From: Saprospirales bacterium
Lineage (GTDB): Bacteria > Bacteroidota > Bacteroidia > Chitinophagales > JADIYW01
Assembly (NCBI GenBank): GCA_016711605.1
Contig: JADJSS010000029.1
Span: forward strand, 1 to 47,159
Length of the DNA stretch: 47,159 nt
Direction of reading: 5' to 3'
How positions within the stretch are numbered: position 1 is the first letter of the stretch; each line of letters begins with the position of its first letter. The notes under the pieces were generated by a model, which did no database searches, was not told the origin of the DNA, and was given only the letters and a program-made list of their open reading frames with translations. Below, in pieces: positions 1 to 9,685 of the stretch. A program made the translations under genes and the position numbers.

Positions 1-1310
1 TTATTTATTACATGCCATTTATTATCTAGTTTTACACAAGCTAAACCTTCTGAAAAGTGATTTATATAATCGTATTTTTTAGGAATTACTACCTTTTGAT
101 TTATATCTATAAAAGCCCCATTTTCCGTTTTGTTCAACTCAATTAATCCATCCCTTAATTTATATGTTCCCTAATGCTGGAATTCTACTCAGATATTCTC
201 AATATTGTTAATACATGAATTTCTATCACCCTCTAACACCACGCTAAACCGTTACTAAAACTATTTACTTCATCAAATTTAAAAGAGGGTATTACGCGGT
301 TTCCATTCTCGTCAATAAAACCCCATTTGCCATTTAATTCAACAGCTGCAAGTCCTTCGGAAAATCCTGAATATGCTATCATATTTAAAATTAATCTTTT
401 GATTTTCATTTTTATCAATAAATCCATATTTGTTTCCTCTTTTTTATTAATGCTAATCCGCATGAAAAACTGGTAATGTCGTTACTATCGTTAATGATAT
501 ATTTAAACTCTATTGCAACATTTCCCAATTCATCCAAAAAACCATATGGTGAAGAAAAATTTTCACGAGCAATACATAATCCATCTGAAAAATCACCTAA
601 AGAATAATACTTTATTTCTATTATTATTTTATTCTCATTATTTATAAATCCGTATTTACCATTCAAACGAACCTTAGATAAGTTATTCTTGAACAATGAA
701 ACATCGTCATAAATTATGGGTATAATTATATTCTTGTCTTTATCGCAAAACCCCCATTTTTTACCATTTCGGAAAGGTATTAAATTTGGGAGATTTGGCG
801 AATATGTTTTATTTTTGATATTTGGAAGTGCATCTTTATTATCTGTATAAGTATCATTATATTCTTTTAATGTATTAAATGTATTTTTTTCTAATTTTGA
901 AGTTGCTATTAATTTTTTAAATATATCCGCATATTGTTCACAGATTTCATAAGCATTTTTCTTTATTTCAATATTTTCACCTATTATTCTATTGCTTGCA
1001 GAATATGTCCAATTATAACTGCCATTTATTAGAGTTTTTAAGTCTATAATACAGAACTTGTGATGGTGATCTCCTAAATATAATTGCCCTCCATTATTTA
1101 TGATTTATCAAAGTCGATATTACTATTTCTATTAATTTCGTCATCAATTAAAAAAACTTGAACATGAATAGATAATGCTTTCTCACATAATTTATCCCAT
1201 AACAAAGTATCTGTAATCCAAGCTACAGCAACATAAATATTATATTTTGCATTAACTAGTTGTTCAAAAATTGTTTCTCTAATATTTTCGAAGTAAACTT
1301 TAGTCTCCAT
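1..1310 (-). pseudogene. Phospholipase D-like nuclease fused to WG repeats, multiply frameshifted, 3' end beyond window
   Basis: The start is the ATG at 1308-1310. The first 70 residues (VAVAWITD, FLIDDEIN) match the front of bacterial PLD-like proteins. After a frame change near 1100-1106 the reading continues with a complete HKD motif: HHK, four residues, D, six residues, then GSYN. About 60 residues later come WG-type repeats (KKWGFCDKDKN, GKYGFINNENK, GKWGFIDENGN), at least five units down to base 1. Further frame changes lie near 440-445 (a six-base T run on the plus strand), near 365-378 and near 230-240, and stops fall at 189-191 and 171-173. Because repeat similarity continues across every break, this was one gene. 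The PLD family hydrolyses phosphodiester bonds in lipids or nucleic acids; WG repeats are thought to be binding surfaces. A nuclease coupled to a sensor is my inference. Decay and poor sequence quality are both possible. Confidence 0.8.
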
Positions 1311-1457
1311 TTTAATTTAATTATTCTATAAATATAAGATTTGTATTCCGTTATCTTCTTATTTTAATTTGAGTTATAATTTTAAAGTCTTTTTTATTTT
1401 TTGTAAATTTAAAAACCAAATCTGTTTTCATAGATTCAAATCCTAATTCAGACAATT

Positions 1458-2936
1458 TTACAAACTCACTTTCCTTCCAACGGTTATTACTTTTGCGCCA
1501 TTATACGAATGGTATTCGCCGCGGTACATGGCATCTGCGCCAACGGCTCCAACATTAAATGTTCCTAAGGAAACAGCTCTGCATAAGTAATAATATTTTT
1601 GTACTTGTGCGGTTGCAGTCACTATCATATTCATTCTATCATCGCGTATGTCTTTGTAATCTGGTTGCGCTGCATTTTTCAGCCATTCTAAATTTGGTAT
1701 TTCATTAATGCGTGCATTTTCAATTTCAAAACCAGCAGGCAACAAATCAGAAATAGCCACGTTGGGTACGCTAATGCCATTTAAACTTCTAATAGAAATT
1801 TCTACCACTACCAAATCATTTTGGAAGAACATATTGTTATACACTTTTCCGTTGCGGTCTTTGTAGGTTCTGCGCACTTCTAAGAAATTGTCTTCTTCCT
1901 TGTTGGTGCCTACCGTTGGTATGCCTTCCATTTCCCAGAAATAAAATAATTTTCCGTTGCCAGTGGTCGTAATATCAATGCTGTTGTTGGCAATCATAGC
2001 AGAGTTAATTACTACTTCTTTTTTACCATCAAATTTTGCAATTTCTTTTCCATTCGCTTTAATGCTGGCAGTTACATTGCCTTTGTTGGCTGCTTTTGCA
2101 ATTTTTCCCATCGCCAAAAATCCAAATACATTTTCCTGCGTGTTTAAATACGCTTGCGTTTGCAAGGTTTGCGATACTTGTTTCGCCATGTAGTTTATTT
2201 GCGTGTTTTGCGGATCTACTTCTAACAAGGTATTTAACACCAACGCCATGTCGCGGAAATCAGAATAGAAGTTGCCGCTAAATGCAGGAATTGTTTTTTC
2301 GTTTACAAATCCACGCGGCAATAGTTGCTGGTATTTCTTTTTGTCGCCTTCTAAAGCAAACGCACACGCAATTAAATATTTGCCGCTTTGCGATAATAAA
2401 TCAGGATTGGATTTGTAATAATTTAAGGTAGAAGTTTTGGCTTCATCAGCCAATGCCAACACATATAAACTGTAAGGAACTTCTTCTTTTACTACTTCTT
2501 TTTTTACACCATCTGCATAATAAATGAGTTCCAGCTCTTTTGTTTTTAAGCGGTTGGTTAAGTAGCCATAAATTTTATTCAAAATAGTTTGGTTCACATT
2601 GTAACCAGCTTTTTGTGCTTCAATTAAAAAGTGCGTAGCATAAATCGTGCCCCACCAAGATTCGCTGCCACCGCCTTGCCAGTAGGTGAGTGCGCCGTTA
2701 GATAATTGCATCGACTGCAATTTATCAATCGCTGCCTGTACATTGTTTACTGCATTTTTATTCGATGCATTATTTTGATTGAGTGATTTTGTTAAGTCAG
2801 CATAATACAATTGCGGAAACGCTGCCGAAGTCGTTTGCTCTACGCAACCATAAGGATAGTTGACTAAGTAATTTAAGTTTTTGCCAAACTGCACCAACGG
2901 TGAATTGCTGACAATTAATTTTTTAGCAGATGACAA
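1458..2936 (-). CDS. Alpha-2-macroglobulin family protein, C-terminal part (thioester domain onward)
   Basis: This is the C-terminal half of a bacterial alpha-2-macroglobulin. The family traps proteases through an internal thioester. The thioester motif GCVEQT lies in YPYGCVEQTTSAAFPQLY near the start of this frame. The helical thioester-domain region follows, then the end of the protein, which includes GVYRGEY-like residues (MYRGEYHSYNG). The first possible start is a TTG inside PLLSSAKK, so it is not a real start. The frame is open upstream to about 3015, where it should join the N-terminal part (2923-6642). The join lacks part of the usual macroglobulin domain between the SPGDE region and the thioester domain. 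Either the gene is broken or the assembly is wrong here. Confidence 0.85.
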   Translation of the reverse strand: MSSAKKLIVSNSPLVQFGKNLNYLVNYPYGCVEQTTSAAFPQLYYADLTKSLNQNNASNKNAVNNVQAAIDKLQSMQLSNGALTYWQGGGSESWWGTIYATHFLIEAQKAGYNVNQTILNKIYGYLTNRLKTKELELIYYADGVKKEVVKEEVPYSLYVLALADEAKTSTLNYYKSNPDLLSQSGKYLIACAFALEGDKKKYQQLLPRGFVNEKTIPAFSGNFYSDFRDMALVLNTLLEVDPQNTQINYMAKQVSQTLQTQAYLNTQENVFGFLAMGKIAKAANKGNVTASIKANGKEIAKFDGKKEVVINSAMIANNSIDITTTGNGKLFYFWEMEGIPTVGTNKEEDNFLEVRRTYKDRNGKVYNNMFFQNDLVVVEISIRSLNGISVPNVAISDLLPAGFEIENARINEIPNLEWLKNAAQPDYKDIRDDRMNMIVTATAQVQKYYYLCRAVSLGTFNVGAVGADAMYRGEYHSYNGAKVITVGRKVSL

Positions 2937-5900
2937 TAACGGAACACCAGCACTGAATGCTATATTTCCTTTGCTGCCACCAACAATATTTCCGGAACCG
3001 GAATATCTGCGTTTTATTTTTGGTGGTATTGGAAACAGTAACAGGAATGGTTAATTCATCGCCTGGCGAAACAAAACGTGGAATGCCAGAGCTGATAACA
3101 ATTGGATCTGCGACTTTGATATTTTTTTCGGCAGCACCGAATTTTTTATCTTTGTACGCAACAACCATTACGCGCAAACTACCTGAAAACTGTGGAATGT
3201 CAATCGTGAATTCCGCATTTCCAAAAGTATTGGTATGAATGATTCCTGACCATTTAGAAACTAAATTAATTCGTTTGTTCGGTAACGGATTTACGCGTTT
3301 GCCAATTTCATCCATACCACCACCAAGCGAAGTTACTTCCGGAAATAAATAAGGATAAATGTTGTACATATCCACTTCTAACGCACGCTTCTGATAAAAA
3401 TAATCGTAAGGATTTGGTGTCTTTTGATTCTTCAACGCCAGGATACCTTCATCCACCACAGCAATAGTTAATTCTGTATTCGCTGCTGATTTTACTTTAA
3501 TGGTTTGTTTGGTTTTAGAACGTGTTTCTGCCACACAACTAATTTCTACATTTAATTTATTGTCAGGATTTTCAACAATCATTGGTTTAAAACCATAAGC
3601 AACGGTTAATGGCATACCATCGTTTACATTTGGTTTTATAAGCGTTGCGGTGATGTATGCATTTGGAACATGCAAATCTTTGGTGCTGATTTTAAAGGAT
3701 GCCGCTTTGTTATCTGAATCCACATAAAAATGATCCATCACTTTATCGCGTTCTACCGTAATTAAAACTTTGCCATCAAATGGTAACTTCAACAATACTT
3801 TGGCGTTGTCGCCAACTTTGTAAGTTGCTTTGTCTAACTCCATATCAATCTTGCCTTCTGTGTTGACTTCAAACGAAGAAGCATAAGTGTCGCCCCAACC
3901 GTATGCATAAAAATAAAACGAAACATAGTTCTCAGAATTCACGGCAGACAAGCGCACTTCGTATTCACCAGATTCGTTGGCAACGTAAGGAAAATAAGCA
4001 CTTTTGCCACGAATGATAATATTTTTATTGCTGACAATTTCTTCTTTTTTCTGAGAAACATAACGCAGGTTTCCATCTACTTTTTGCAAAATAGTTTCCC
4101 AATGTTTGCGAATAATTTTGATGTTTGCATTTTGCGTAGTTAATGCATTTCCTTTTTTATCAACGGCAATCACCGGAATTTTTATTTGCTGTTTAGTAGA
4201 ATAAAAATCGTTGTTGGTTTTGATACCATAAAACACATCTTGCGTAAACACATTAAATGATTTTACACGATTGACAGGACGTCCAGTTTCATCAAACACT
4301 GTTGTTAAAATTCTGCCTTCTAATAAACCAGTTTCTTTGTATTCAGCAGGAATTTCAAATGCTTCGAAACCGTTGCCATTGCCGTCGGTAATACCGTTGC
4401 GTAACGTAGTATAATATTCCGCATCTTTACTCATGTTGAAATTATAATCGTCAAATTCTTTTGCATTGAATCTTGCTTGCGATAAGGAAAAGTTGACTTC
4501 ATAATTTCTGTTTGCAGCAGGTGGGCCGAAATAATTCATCGCATTAAACGATGCGTTTACTTTTTCTGTTGGAACATAATCGTCTTTATCTGTTTTTAAT
4601 TCTACCTTAATTCTATCAGGCATGAACTCTTCAATCATGATGTTTTTAGAACCTAACAACACATCGTTTCCAGTAAATAATTGAAACGTATAAGTACCAG
4701 TTGGCGCGCCTTGCGGCAACGACAAAGCAGTTTCAAATGCACCTTGCGCATCCAATATATTTTTGATGGTTTGATACTCTTTTCCAGATGGCAATAACAC
4801 TTTCATTTTCACCGGCATTTCACCAGGCAAATTCCAATCGTTGGTACGCACAATAGAATTTAAATGCACGGTTTCACCAGGACGATAAATATCACGTTCT
4901 GCATAAATAAATGCATCGTAATTGGCTTCGTTCAAGCGTTTGCCACCAACATCAAAACGCGTGTTGTCAACTAAGGTTCTATCGTACAACACATAATTAA
5001 AATCACCTTCTTTGGTAGTTGCAGTAATCATACCAACTTTAAAGTTTTTCAATGCATCAGGAACGGTGAAAGTTGCATAACCATCACCATCTGTTTTTGC
5101 TTTTCCAATTTCCTGATTGGTTTTTGAAATCACTGTAATTTCTACATCTTTCAACGATTCGGTGTTTAAAATGGAATTCGCAAAAACATGTACAGCGTCT
5201 TTATCTTGTTTCACAATTAAACCAATATCTGACAACGAAATAATTTTAGAATCTTGCAGCCAAGCTCTGTCATTATCTTCAACTTTCACTACATAAATGC
5301 CTTTAAAATCTTTGAGTTTATCTTCTAAATCTAACTTCAATAATTTTGCATAACCGTAATCTTTGAGTTCATCGGTTTTATATTTTTTCTCGAAAATAAT
5401 TTCACCAACATCTTCTGTGCTGTAGTATTCATAGTTGTGATAAGTGTAGTTGTCGGTTTCTTCATCGTATTCATCAAAGTAGCCATAGTCTTTATCACGA
5501 CGCATAAATGAATACAAGTTATTTTGGAAAACTTTGTAAACAGTAACTTTTACTTTGGCAACTTTTGTCATGGTGATGGCTACATTTCTGCTGCCTTTTG
5601 CGCCGAGAAATTGCGCTTTATCATTATTGAATTTTATCTGCGGTGCGATGTCACCAAAGCTCACATCTTGCGTGTTATCATTTTTCATTTTACCACCAAA
5701 GATGCCTACGACACCTTCTGTGATGGTGATTTCATAACTTTGATCAGGATTGAAATCTTCGCTGACAATAGAAATACCTTTGTCGTTATTCGTTACCGAA
5801 AAATTGACAACAGGATCGATTGTAATAGATTCTTTTAGATTGTTATTTGAAATTGGTTGAGAAGTTGGAATAAACACGGAACCTGAAATACCATCGTGTG

Positions 5901-6642
5901 CAGTTTCCGCGTCGCCAATAGCAATTTTTTGCACACCAACTACCGATGATTTTTCGGTAAACTGATCTTCTTTCATTGATTTTCCAATTTTCTTCAAGAC
6001 AATTTTTACATTGGCTTTTTCATTGGTTTCTTTCGGATTCGTAAATAAAATAGAAAGTGTTTTAGATTTTCTGGTGGTTAGAATTTTGAATTCTTGCTTG
6101 TCGCCATTTATAGTAGCTTCAATTAAATCAGCAGCTTTTTTTGGATCAACAGCCATTGAAAATTTTACATCAGTCTGTAATTGTATTTTTGTTTGATCAG
6201 TTGGATTGGCGCGCCAATACGATTTAGAGCCAATTAATTGTAAATAAGAAGTGTGAAAGGAATATTCTGTTTCACCGTACAGTTTTACAGCTTTTGGCGC
6301 ATTGCGTGTAATTTTATCTTGCAATGTTATTTTAAAATCGGTAGCTGATGGAAATTCTTCCAACGGTGAAAAAACTAATTCTCTTTTAGAAGTCCATTTG
6401 CACCTTCCTGCAACATTTGGTGAAATGGAAATTAGGTTTTCATCGAGCCATTGGTCGACTAATGAATCAGAAGGTAAGAGGTCTTTGTTAAACGTGAAAA
6501 CGAGATTTTGGTTGTTTTCGATTTCGTCTTCAAAGTTGGTGAGTACACAACGTACGGCATTTTCTGGTGTTGTGAATCGGTTACAGCTGCTGGCCATAAC
6601 AATGCTTGCTATTATAAACAAGCAATTTTTAATGTATTGCAT
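2923..6642 (-). CDS. Alpha-2-macroglobulin family lipoprotein, N-terminal part
   Basis: The start is taken at 6642 (MQYIKNCLFIIASIVMASSC), ten codons inside the longest frame, because it gives a clean lipoprotein signal peptide with the lipobox ASSC and modified Cys at residue 20. The protein should be anchored to the periplasmic face of the inner or outer membrane. It then runs through MG domains with typical family sequence: an MG2 region around YAERDIYRPGETVHL, a bait-region-like segment, AVVDEGILALKN, and the YDYFYQKRALEV region. The frame ends in junk after VTVSNTTKNKTQI (about base 3015), where the other frame takes over. In intact homologues these two parts form one protein of roughly 1800 residues. 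It is divergently oriented from the SDR operon. The family function (protease inhibition, cell protection) is established; the partner protease is unknown. Confidence 0.88.
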   Translation of the reverse strand: MQYIKNCLFIIASIVMASSCNRFTTPENAVRCVLTNFEDEIENNQNLVFTFNKDLLPSDSLVDQWLDENLISISPNVAGRCKWTSKRELVFSPLEEFPSATDFKITLQDKITRNAPKAVKLYGETEYSFHTSYLQLIGSKSYWRANPTDQTKIQLQTDVKFSMAVDPKKAADLIEATINGDKQEFKILTTRKSKTLSILFTNPKETNEKANVKIVLKKIGKSMKEDQFTEKSSVVGVQKIAIGDAETAHDGISGSVFIPTSQPISNNNLKESITIDPVVNFSVTNNDKGISIVSEDFNPDQSYEITITEGVVGIFGGKMKNDNTQDVSFGDIAPQIKFNNDKAQFLGAKGSRNVAITMTKVAKVKVTVYKVFQNNLYSFMRRDKDYGYFDEYDEETDNYTYHNYEYYSTEDVGEIIFEKKYKTDELKDYGYAKLLKLDLEDKLKDFKGIYVVKVEDNDRAWLQDSKIISLSDIGLIVKQDKDAVHVFANSILNTESLKDVEITVISKTNQEIGKAKTDGDGYATFTVPDALKNFKVGMITATTKEGDFNYVLYDRTLVDNTRFDVGGKRLNEANYDAFIYAERDIYRPGETVHLNSIVRTNDWNLPGEMPVKMKVLLPSGKEYQTIKNILDAQGAFETALSLPQGAPTGTYTFQLFTGNDVLLGSKNIMIEEFMPDRIKVELKTDKDDYVPTEKVNASFNAMNYFGPPAANRNYEVNFSLSQARFNAKEFDDYNFNMSKDAEYYTTLRNGITDGNGNGFEAFEIPAEYKETGLLEGRILTTVFDETGRPVNRVKSFNVFTQDVFYGIKTNNDFYSTKQQIKIPVIAVDKKGNALTTQNANIKIIRKHWETILQKVDGNLRYVSQKKEEIVSNKNIIIRGKSAYFPYVANESGEYEVRLSAVNSENYVSFYFYAYGWGDTYASSFEVNTEGKIDMELDKATYKVGDNAKVLLKLPFDGKVLITVERDKVMDHFYVDSDNKAASFKISTKDLHVPNAYITATLIKPNVNDGMPLTVAYGFKPMIVENPDNKLNVEISCVAETRSKTKQTIKVKSAANTELTIAVVDEGILALKNQKTPNPYDYFYQKRALEVDMYNIYPYLFPEVTSLGGGMDEIGKRVNPLPNKRINLVSKWSGIIHTNTFGNAEFTIDIPQFSGSLRVMVVAYKDKKFGAAEKNIKVADPIVISSGIPRFVSPGDELTIPVTVSNTTKNKTQIFRFRKYCWWQQRKYSIQCWCSVIVIC

Positions 6643-6787
6643 GGTGAAAGAAATATTTCTATTAATGTACAATCTTTTTTTAAGATTAGTTCCAAATTAT
6701 TTAAGAAAATTTTAACAAATTAACAATTGTTACATTTTAGCACATAACTGCATTGTAAATCTATAATATTCGTTGCTTCAATTTTAG

Positions 6788-6795
6788 TATATTTG
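6788..6795 (+). promoter_or_regulatory. Candidate Bacteroidota -7 promoter box for the SDR operon
   Basis: TATATTTG fits the TAnnTTTG -7 element used by the primary sigma factor of Bacteroidota. It sits 18 bases before the SDR start codon. No TTG at a convincing -33 distance is seen (the nearest is 12 bases upstream, at 6773-6775), so only the -7 box supports the call. Confidence 0.45.
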
Positions 6796-6813
6796 AACAC
6801 CAAATAAAGAATC

Positions 6814-7629
6814 ATGGATAATAAATTTTTAGAAAAATATGGCACTTGGGCAATTGTAACAGGTGCATCGAGTGGCATTGGTGTTGAGTACGCCAAACAA
6901 ATTGCTGAAAAAGGGTTGAATGTAATTTTAGTTGCAAGAAGAAAACAAATGCTGGAAGCGTTGGCTACTGAAATTCAGGAAAAATATGGAGTGCAAACAA
7001 AAGTAGTAGAATGCGATTTATCGCAAGATAATTTCCAACACACTTTATTAGATGCAACCAAAGATATTGATGTTGGTTTGTTGGTGAACAATGCAGGCAT
7101 GAATTGCGAAGGACATTTTTATCGTGGTGGTTTGGATAGAAATTTGCAAATGCTACAATTGAATACAAAAGCACCGTTTATTTTAGCTTTTGAATATGGC
7201 AAGCAATTTATTAGTCGAGGAAAAGGTGGAATTATTTTTACATCGAGTATCAGTGCATTTAGTGCACATCCGTATTTGGCGCATTACGCTGCAACGAAAG
7301 CATATATTTTGTCGTTGGCTGAAAGTATGAATTATGAATTTAAAGACAAGAATGTAGATGTGATTGCTTTGTGTCCAGGTATGACGAAATCAGAAATGAC
7401 AAAAGGAATGAAAGAAGGTCCGATGTTGATGGAAGCTGCGCCAGTGGTGAAAATTGCTTTAGATAATTTAGGAAAAGAAGCGTATGTGGTTCCAGGTTTA
7501 TTTAATAAAACACAAGTATTTATTAATAGCAGAGTTTTAAATCGAGATAATGCAAAAAGTTTAACTGGTGCATTGTTGAAACGTGTGTTGCCTGGCGTTG
7601 CAAAATCTGCTAAGAAAGAAAAGAAATAA
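6814..7629 (+). CDS. SDR family NAD(P)-dependent oxidoreductase
   Basis: This is a classical short-chain dehydrogenase/reductase of 271 residues. The cofactor loop TGASSGIG is at residues 16-23 and the NNAG structural motif at 92-95. A Ser pair lies in FTSSIS, and the catalytic YAATK has Tyr158 and Lys162. The arginine pair after the second beta strand (ARRK, 41-44) suggests NADP(H) preference. After residue 180 the sequence PGMTKSEMTKG is of the kind seen in the 17-beta-hydroxysteroid/3-ketoacyl reductase-like group, but the substrate cannot be read from sequence. The C-terminus is lysine-rich (AKSAKKEKK). It is the first gene of a tight plus-strand run: the SRPBCC gene follows after 5 bases. 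The start ATG follows a TAnnTTTG promoter box. Confidence 0.93.
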   Translation: MDNKFLEKYGTWAIVTGASSGIGVEYAKQIAEKGLNVILVARRKQMLEALATEIQEKYGVQTKVVECDLSQDNFQHTLLDATKDIDVGLLVNNAGMNCEGHFYRGGLDRNLQMLQLNTKAPFILAFEYGKQFISRGKGGIIFTSSISAFSAHPYLAHYAATKAYILSLAESMNYEFKDKNVDVIALCPGMTKSEMTKGMKEGPMLMEAAPVVKIALDNLGKEAYVVPGLFNKTQVFINSRVLNRDNAKSLTGALLKRVLPGVAKSAKKEKK

Positions 7630-7634
7630 GTACA

Positions 7635-8081
7635 ATGATTGACTTTGAGAAAAAACTAATTAAAGAAGTTGTTGTTGATGCATCTGTAGCTGAAGTTTGG
7701 AAAAAATGGACAACAACAGAAGGCATCACTTCATTTTTTGCACCACAAGCAGATATTGAATTAGCCATTGGTGGAAAGTTTGAATTGTATTTCATGTTAG
7801 ATAATCCTAAAGGCGAACAAGGTTCAGAAGATTGCAAAATACTAAGTTTTTTACCAGAAAAGATGTTGTCGTTTTCATGGAATGCGCCACCACAATTTCC
7901 AACAGTGCGCAAACAAAAGCATTGGTATGTGTTGGAATTTATAGAGTTAACAAAAAATCAAACCCAATTAAAATTAACTGGTCTTGGTTGGCAACATTCT
8001 GCTGAATGGAATGAAGTATATAATTATTTTGACAGAGCTTGGGAAATGGTATTGAATAATCTAAAAAAATCTTTCGAATGA
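7635..8081 (+). CDS. SRPBCC (START/AHSA1-like) domain protein
   Basis: A 148-residue single-domain protein. The opening beta strand and helix (KKLIKEVVVDASVAEVWKKW), the central TEGITSFFAPQADIE, the GGKFELYF strand and the long C-terminal helix (YFDRAWEMVLNNLKKSF) are the pattern of the AHSA1-type SRPBCC fold. This is a helix-grip cavity that binds small hydrophobic ligands. No catalytic residues can be assigned. It lies between the SDR gene (5-base gap) and the rhomboid gene, whose ATG overlaps its stop codon by four bases (ATGA), so translation is probably coupled. A role in the same pathway as the SDR is possible but is inference. Confidence 0.88.
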   Translation: MIDFEKKLIKEVVVDASVAEVWKKWTTTEGITSFFAPQADIELAIGGKFELYFMLDNPKGEQGSEDCKILSFLPEKMLSFSWNAPPQFPTVRKQKHWYVLEFIELTKNQTQLKLTGLGWQHSAEWNEVYNYFDRAWEMVLNNLKKSFE

Positions 8082-8680
8082 TCACATACATTATAATTGG
8101 AATTACTGTTATTACGAGTTTAATGGCATTTAACAATCAGAAATTATTGTCGGATTTAATGTTTAATGCATATGTAATTGACCAACGCAAACAATATTTC
8201 CGATTTGTCAGTGCTGGATTAATACATGCTGATTTAGGACATTTATTTTTCAATATGTTCACGTTATATTTTTTCGGTACAGCTGTAGAAAATTCATTTA
8301 GAGTTATGTTTCCTGAAATGGCTTCTACGCTATATATTTTATTATACATTTCAGGTTTAATAATGAGTTCTTTATTCTCTTTTTTTAAACATAAAGAAAA
8401 TCCACATTATAATGCACTTGGCGCTTCTGGTGCTGTATCTGCAATTTTGTTTTGTAGTATTATGATTTATCCAACGATGGGAATTTCTATCTATTTTTTA
8501 CCAGGTATTCCTGCTTATATTTTTGGACCATTGTATTTGATGTATTGCGTGTATATGGCAAAACGAGGAATGGATAATATCGGACACGAAGCACATTTTT
8601 TTGGTGCAGTTTGGGGAATTTTATATATCGTAGTGTTGCACCATCAAGTATTACCAAGATTTTTTGAACAGATTTTTTAA
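8078..8680 (+). CDS. Rhomboid family intramembrane serine protease
   Basis: A 200-residue polytopic membrane protein with the rhomboid core. The HADLGHLFFNM motif in the second membrane segment is typical, the catalytic Ser117 lies in GASGAVSA, and the catalytic His173 lies in HEAHFFGAVWG (AHxxGxxxG). Rhomboids cleave transmembrane substrates inside the membrane; the substrate here is unknown. The protein is short, with six predicted hydrophobic segments and no extra cytoplasmic domain. The start ATG overlaps the stop of the SRPBCC gene, making it the last gene of a three-gene operon. About 125 bases of AT-rich spacer follow before the KilA-N gene. Confidence 0.92.
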   Translation: MITYIIIGITVITSLMAFNNQKLLSDLMFNAYVIDQRKQYFRFVSAGLIHADLGHLFFNMFTLYFFGTAVENSFRVMFPEMASTLYILLYISGLIMSSLFSFFKHKENPHYNALGASGAVSAILFCSIMIYPTMGISIYFLPGIPAYIFGPLYLMYCVYMAKRGMDNIGHEAHFFGAVWGILYIVVLHHQVLPRFFEQIF

Positions 8681-8805
8681 GAAAGTTATTTGTAATATGA
8701 TATATGTTATATGGATTGATAGCTTTAACTTTTTTTAATCAATAATTTTACGATCCTAATTTTAGACAGTCATTTTTTGTAAATTAGTATTCTCATATAA
8801 TAAAT

Positions 8806-9621
8806 ATGACAAAGAATAAAAAAATTATAGTTGACGGTAAAGAAGTTACAATTCTTCTTGAAAATGAGCATGAATTTATATCATTAACTGATATGTTAAA
8901 AGCTAAGGACGGTGATTTTTTTATTTCCGATTGGCTAAGAAATAGAAATACTATAGAATATTTAGGAATTTGGGAATCTGTTTTTAATCCAAATTTTAAT
9001 TATGGCGAATTCGCCATAATTAAGAGTCAAGCAGGATTAAATAGTTATAAACTTAGCGTAAAAGAATGGTTGGAAAAAACAAATGCTATTGGACTGAAAG
9101 CAACAGCTGGACGATATGGTGGGACATACGCACATCCAGATATTGCATTTGAATTTGGCATGTGGATTAGTCCTAAGTTTAAAATATATCTAATAAAAGA
9201 ATTCCAACGATTAAAAAGCGATGAACATGACAAATTAAAATTAGAATGGAATTTACAAAGAACTTTAGCAAAAGTAAATTATAAGATACATACAGACGCA
9301 ATAAAAGATAATTTGATACCCAATGAGATTACAAAACAGCAAATAAACTTAGTTTATGCAAATGAAGCTGATATTTTAAACGTTGCGTTATTCGGCATTA
9401 CTGCAAAAGAATGGAGAGATAATAATCCAAATGAAAGTGGCAACATAAGAGATTTTGCAACAATAGAACAATTGGTTGTACTGAGTAATATGGAAAGTAT
9501 AAATGCATTACTTATTGGTCAGAGTTTAGCTCAAAAAGATCGACTAATACAATTAAATAAAGTTGCAATATCACAAATGAAATCTTTAACAGAAAATAAA
9601 GCATTTAAGAAAATAAAATAA
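8806..9621 (+). CDS. KilA-N domain-containing protein
   Basis: A 271-residue protein. Residues about 25-135 form a KilA-N DNA-binding domain: SLTDMLKAKDGDFFISDWLR, the strand region leading to LSVKEWLEKTNAIGL, and GRYGGTYAHPDIAFEFGMWI followed by FKIYLIKEFQRLK. The C-terminal half is helical and polar (KEWRDNNPNESGNIRDFATIEQL) and is the usual tail of Bacteroidota KilA-N proteins. KilA-N proteins occur in phages, large DNA viruses and bacterial genomes, usually without known function. No phage genes surround it. It stands alone, 125 bases after the rhomboid gene and 64 bases before the aldolase gene. Confidence 0.92.
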   Translation: MTKNKKIIVDGKEVTILLENEHEFISLTDMLKAKDGDFFISDWLRNRNTIEYLGIWESVFNPNFNYGEFAIIKSQAGLNSYKLSVKEWLEKTNAIGLKATAGRYGGTYAHPDIAFEFGMWISPKFKIYLIKEFQRLKSDEHDKLKLEWNLQRTLAKVNYKIHTDAIKDNLIPNEITKQQINLVYANEADILNVALFGITAKEWRDNNPNESGNIRDFATIEQLVVLSNMESINALLIGQSLAQKDRLIQLNKVAISQMKSLTENKAFKKIK

Positions 9622-9685
9622 ATAAATCCAATCCGTTTCCAATAAAAACCACCAATAACCAATAACTTTTAACATCACAACAACC

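Noticed and set aside
8681..8760. Terminator after the rhomboid gene (AAAGTTA ... TAACTTT with T run)
   Set aside because: The arms are about 40 bases apart with an AT-rich loop and only seven pairs, too weak to call.
8760..8805. Sigma-70-like TTTTTG and TATAAT before the KilA-N gene
   Set aside because: The E. coli-type pattern is not the Bacteroidota consensus and easily arises in AT-rich DNA.
8806..9621. Prophage remnant around the KilA-N gene
   Set aside because: No integrase, structural or lysis genes, no attachment repeats, and ordinary metabolic genes on both sides.
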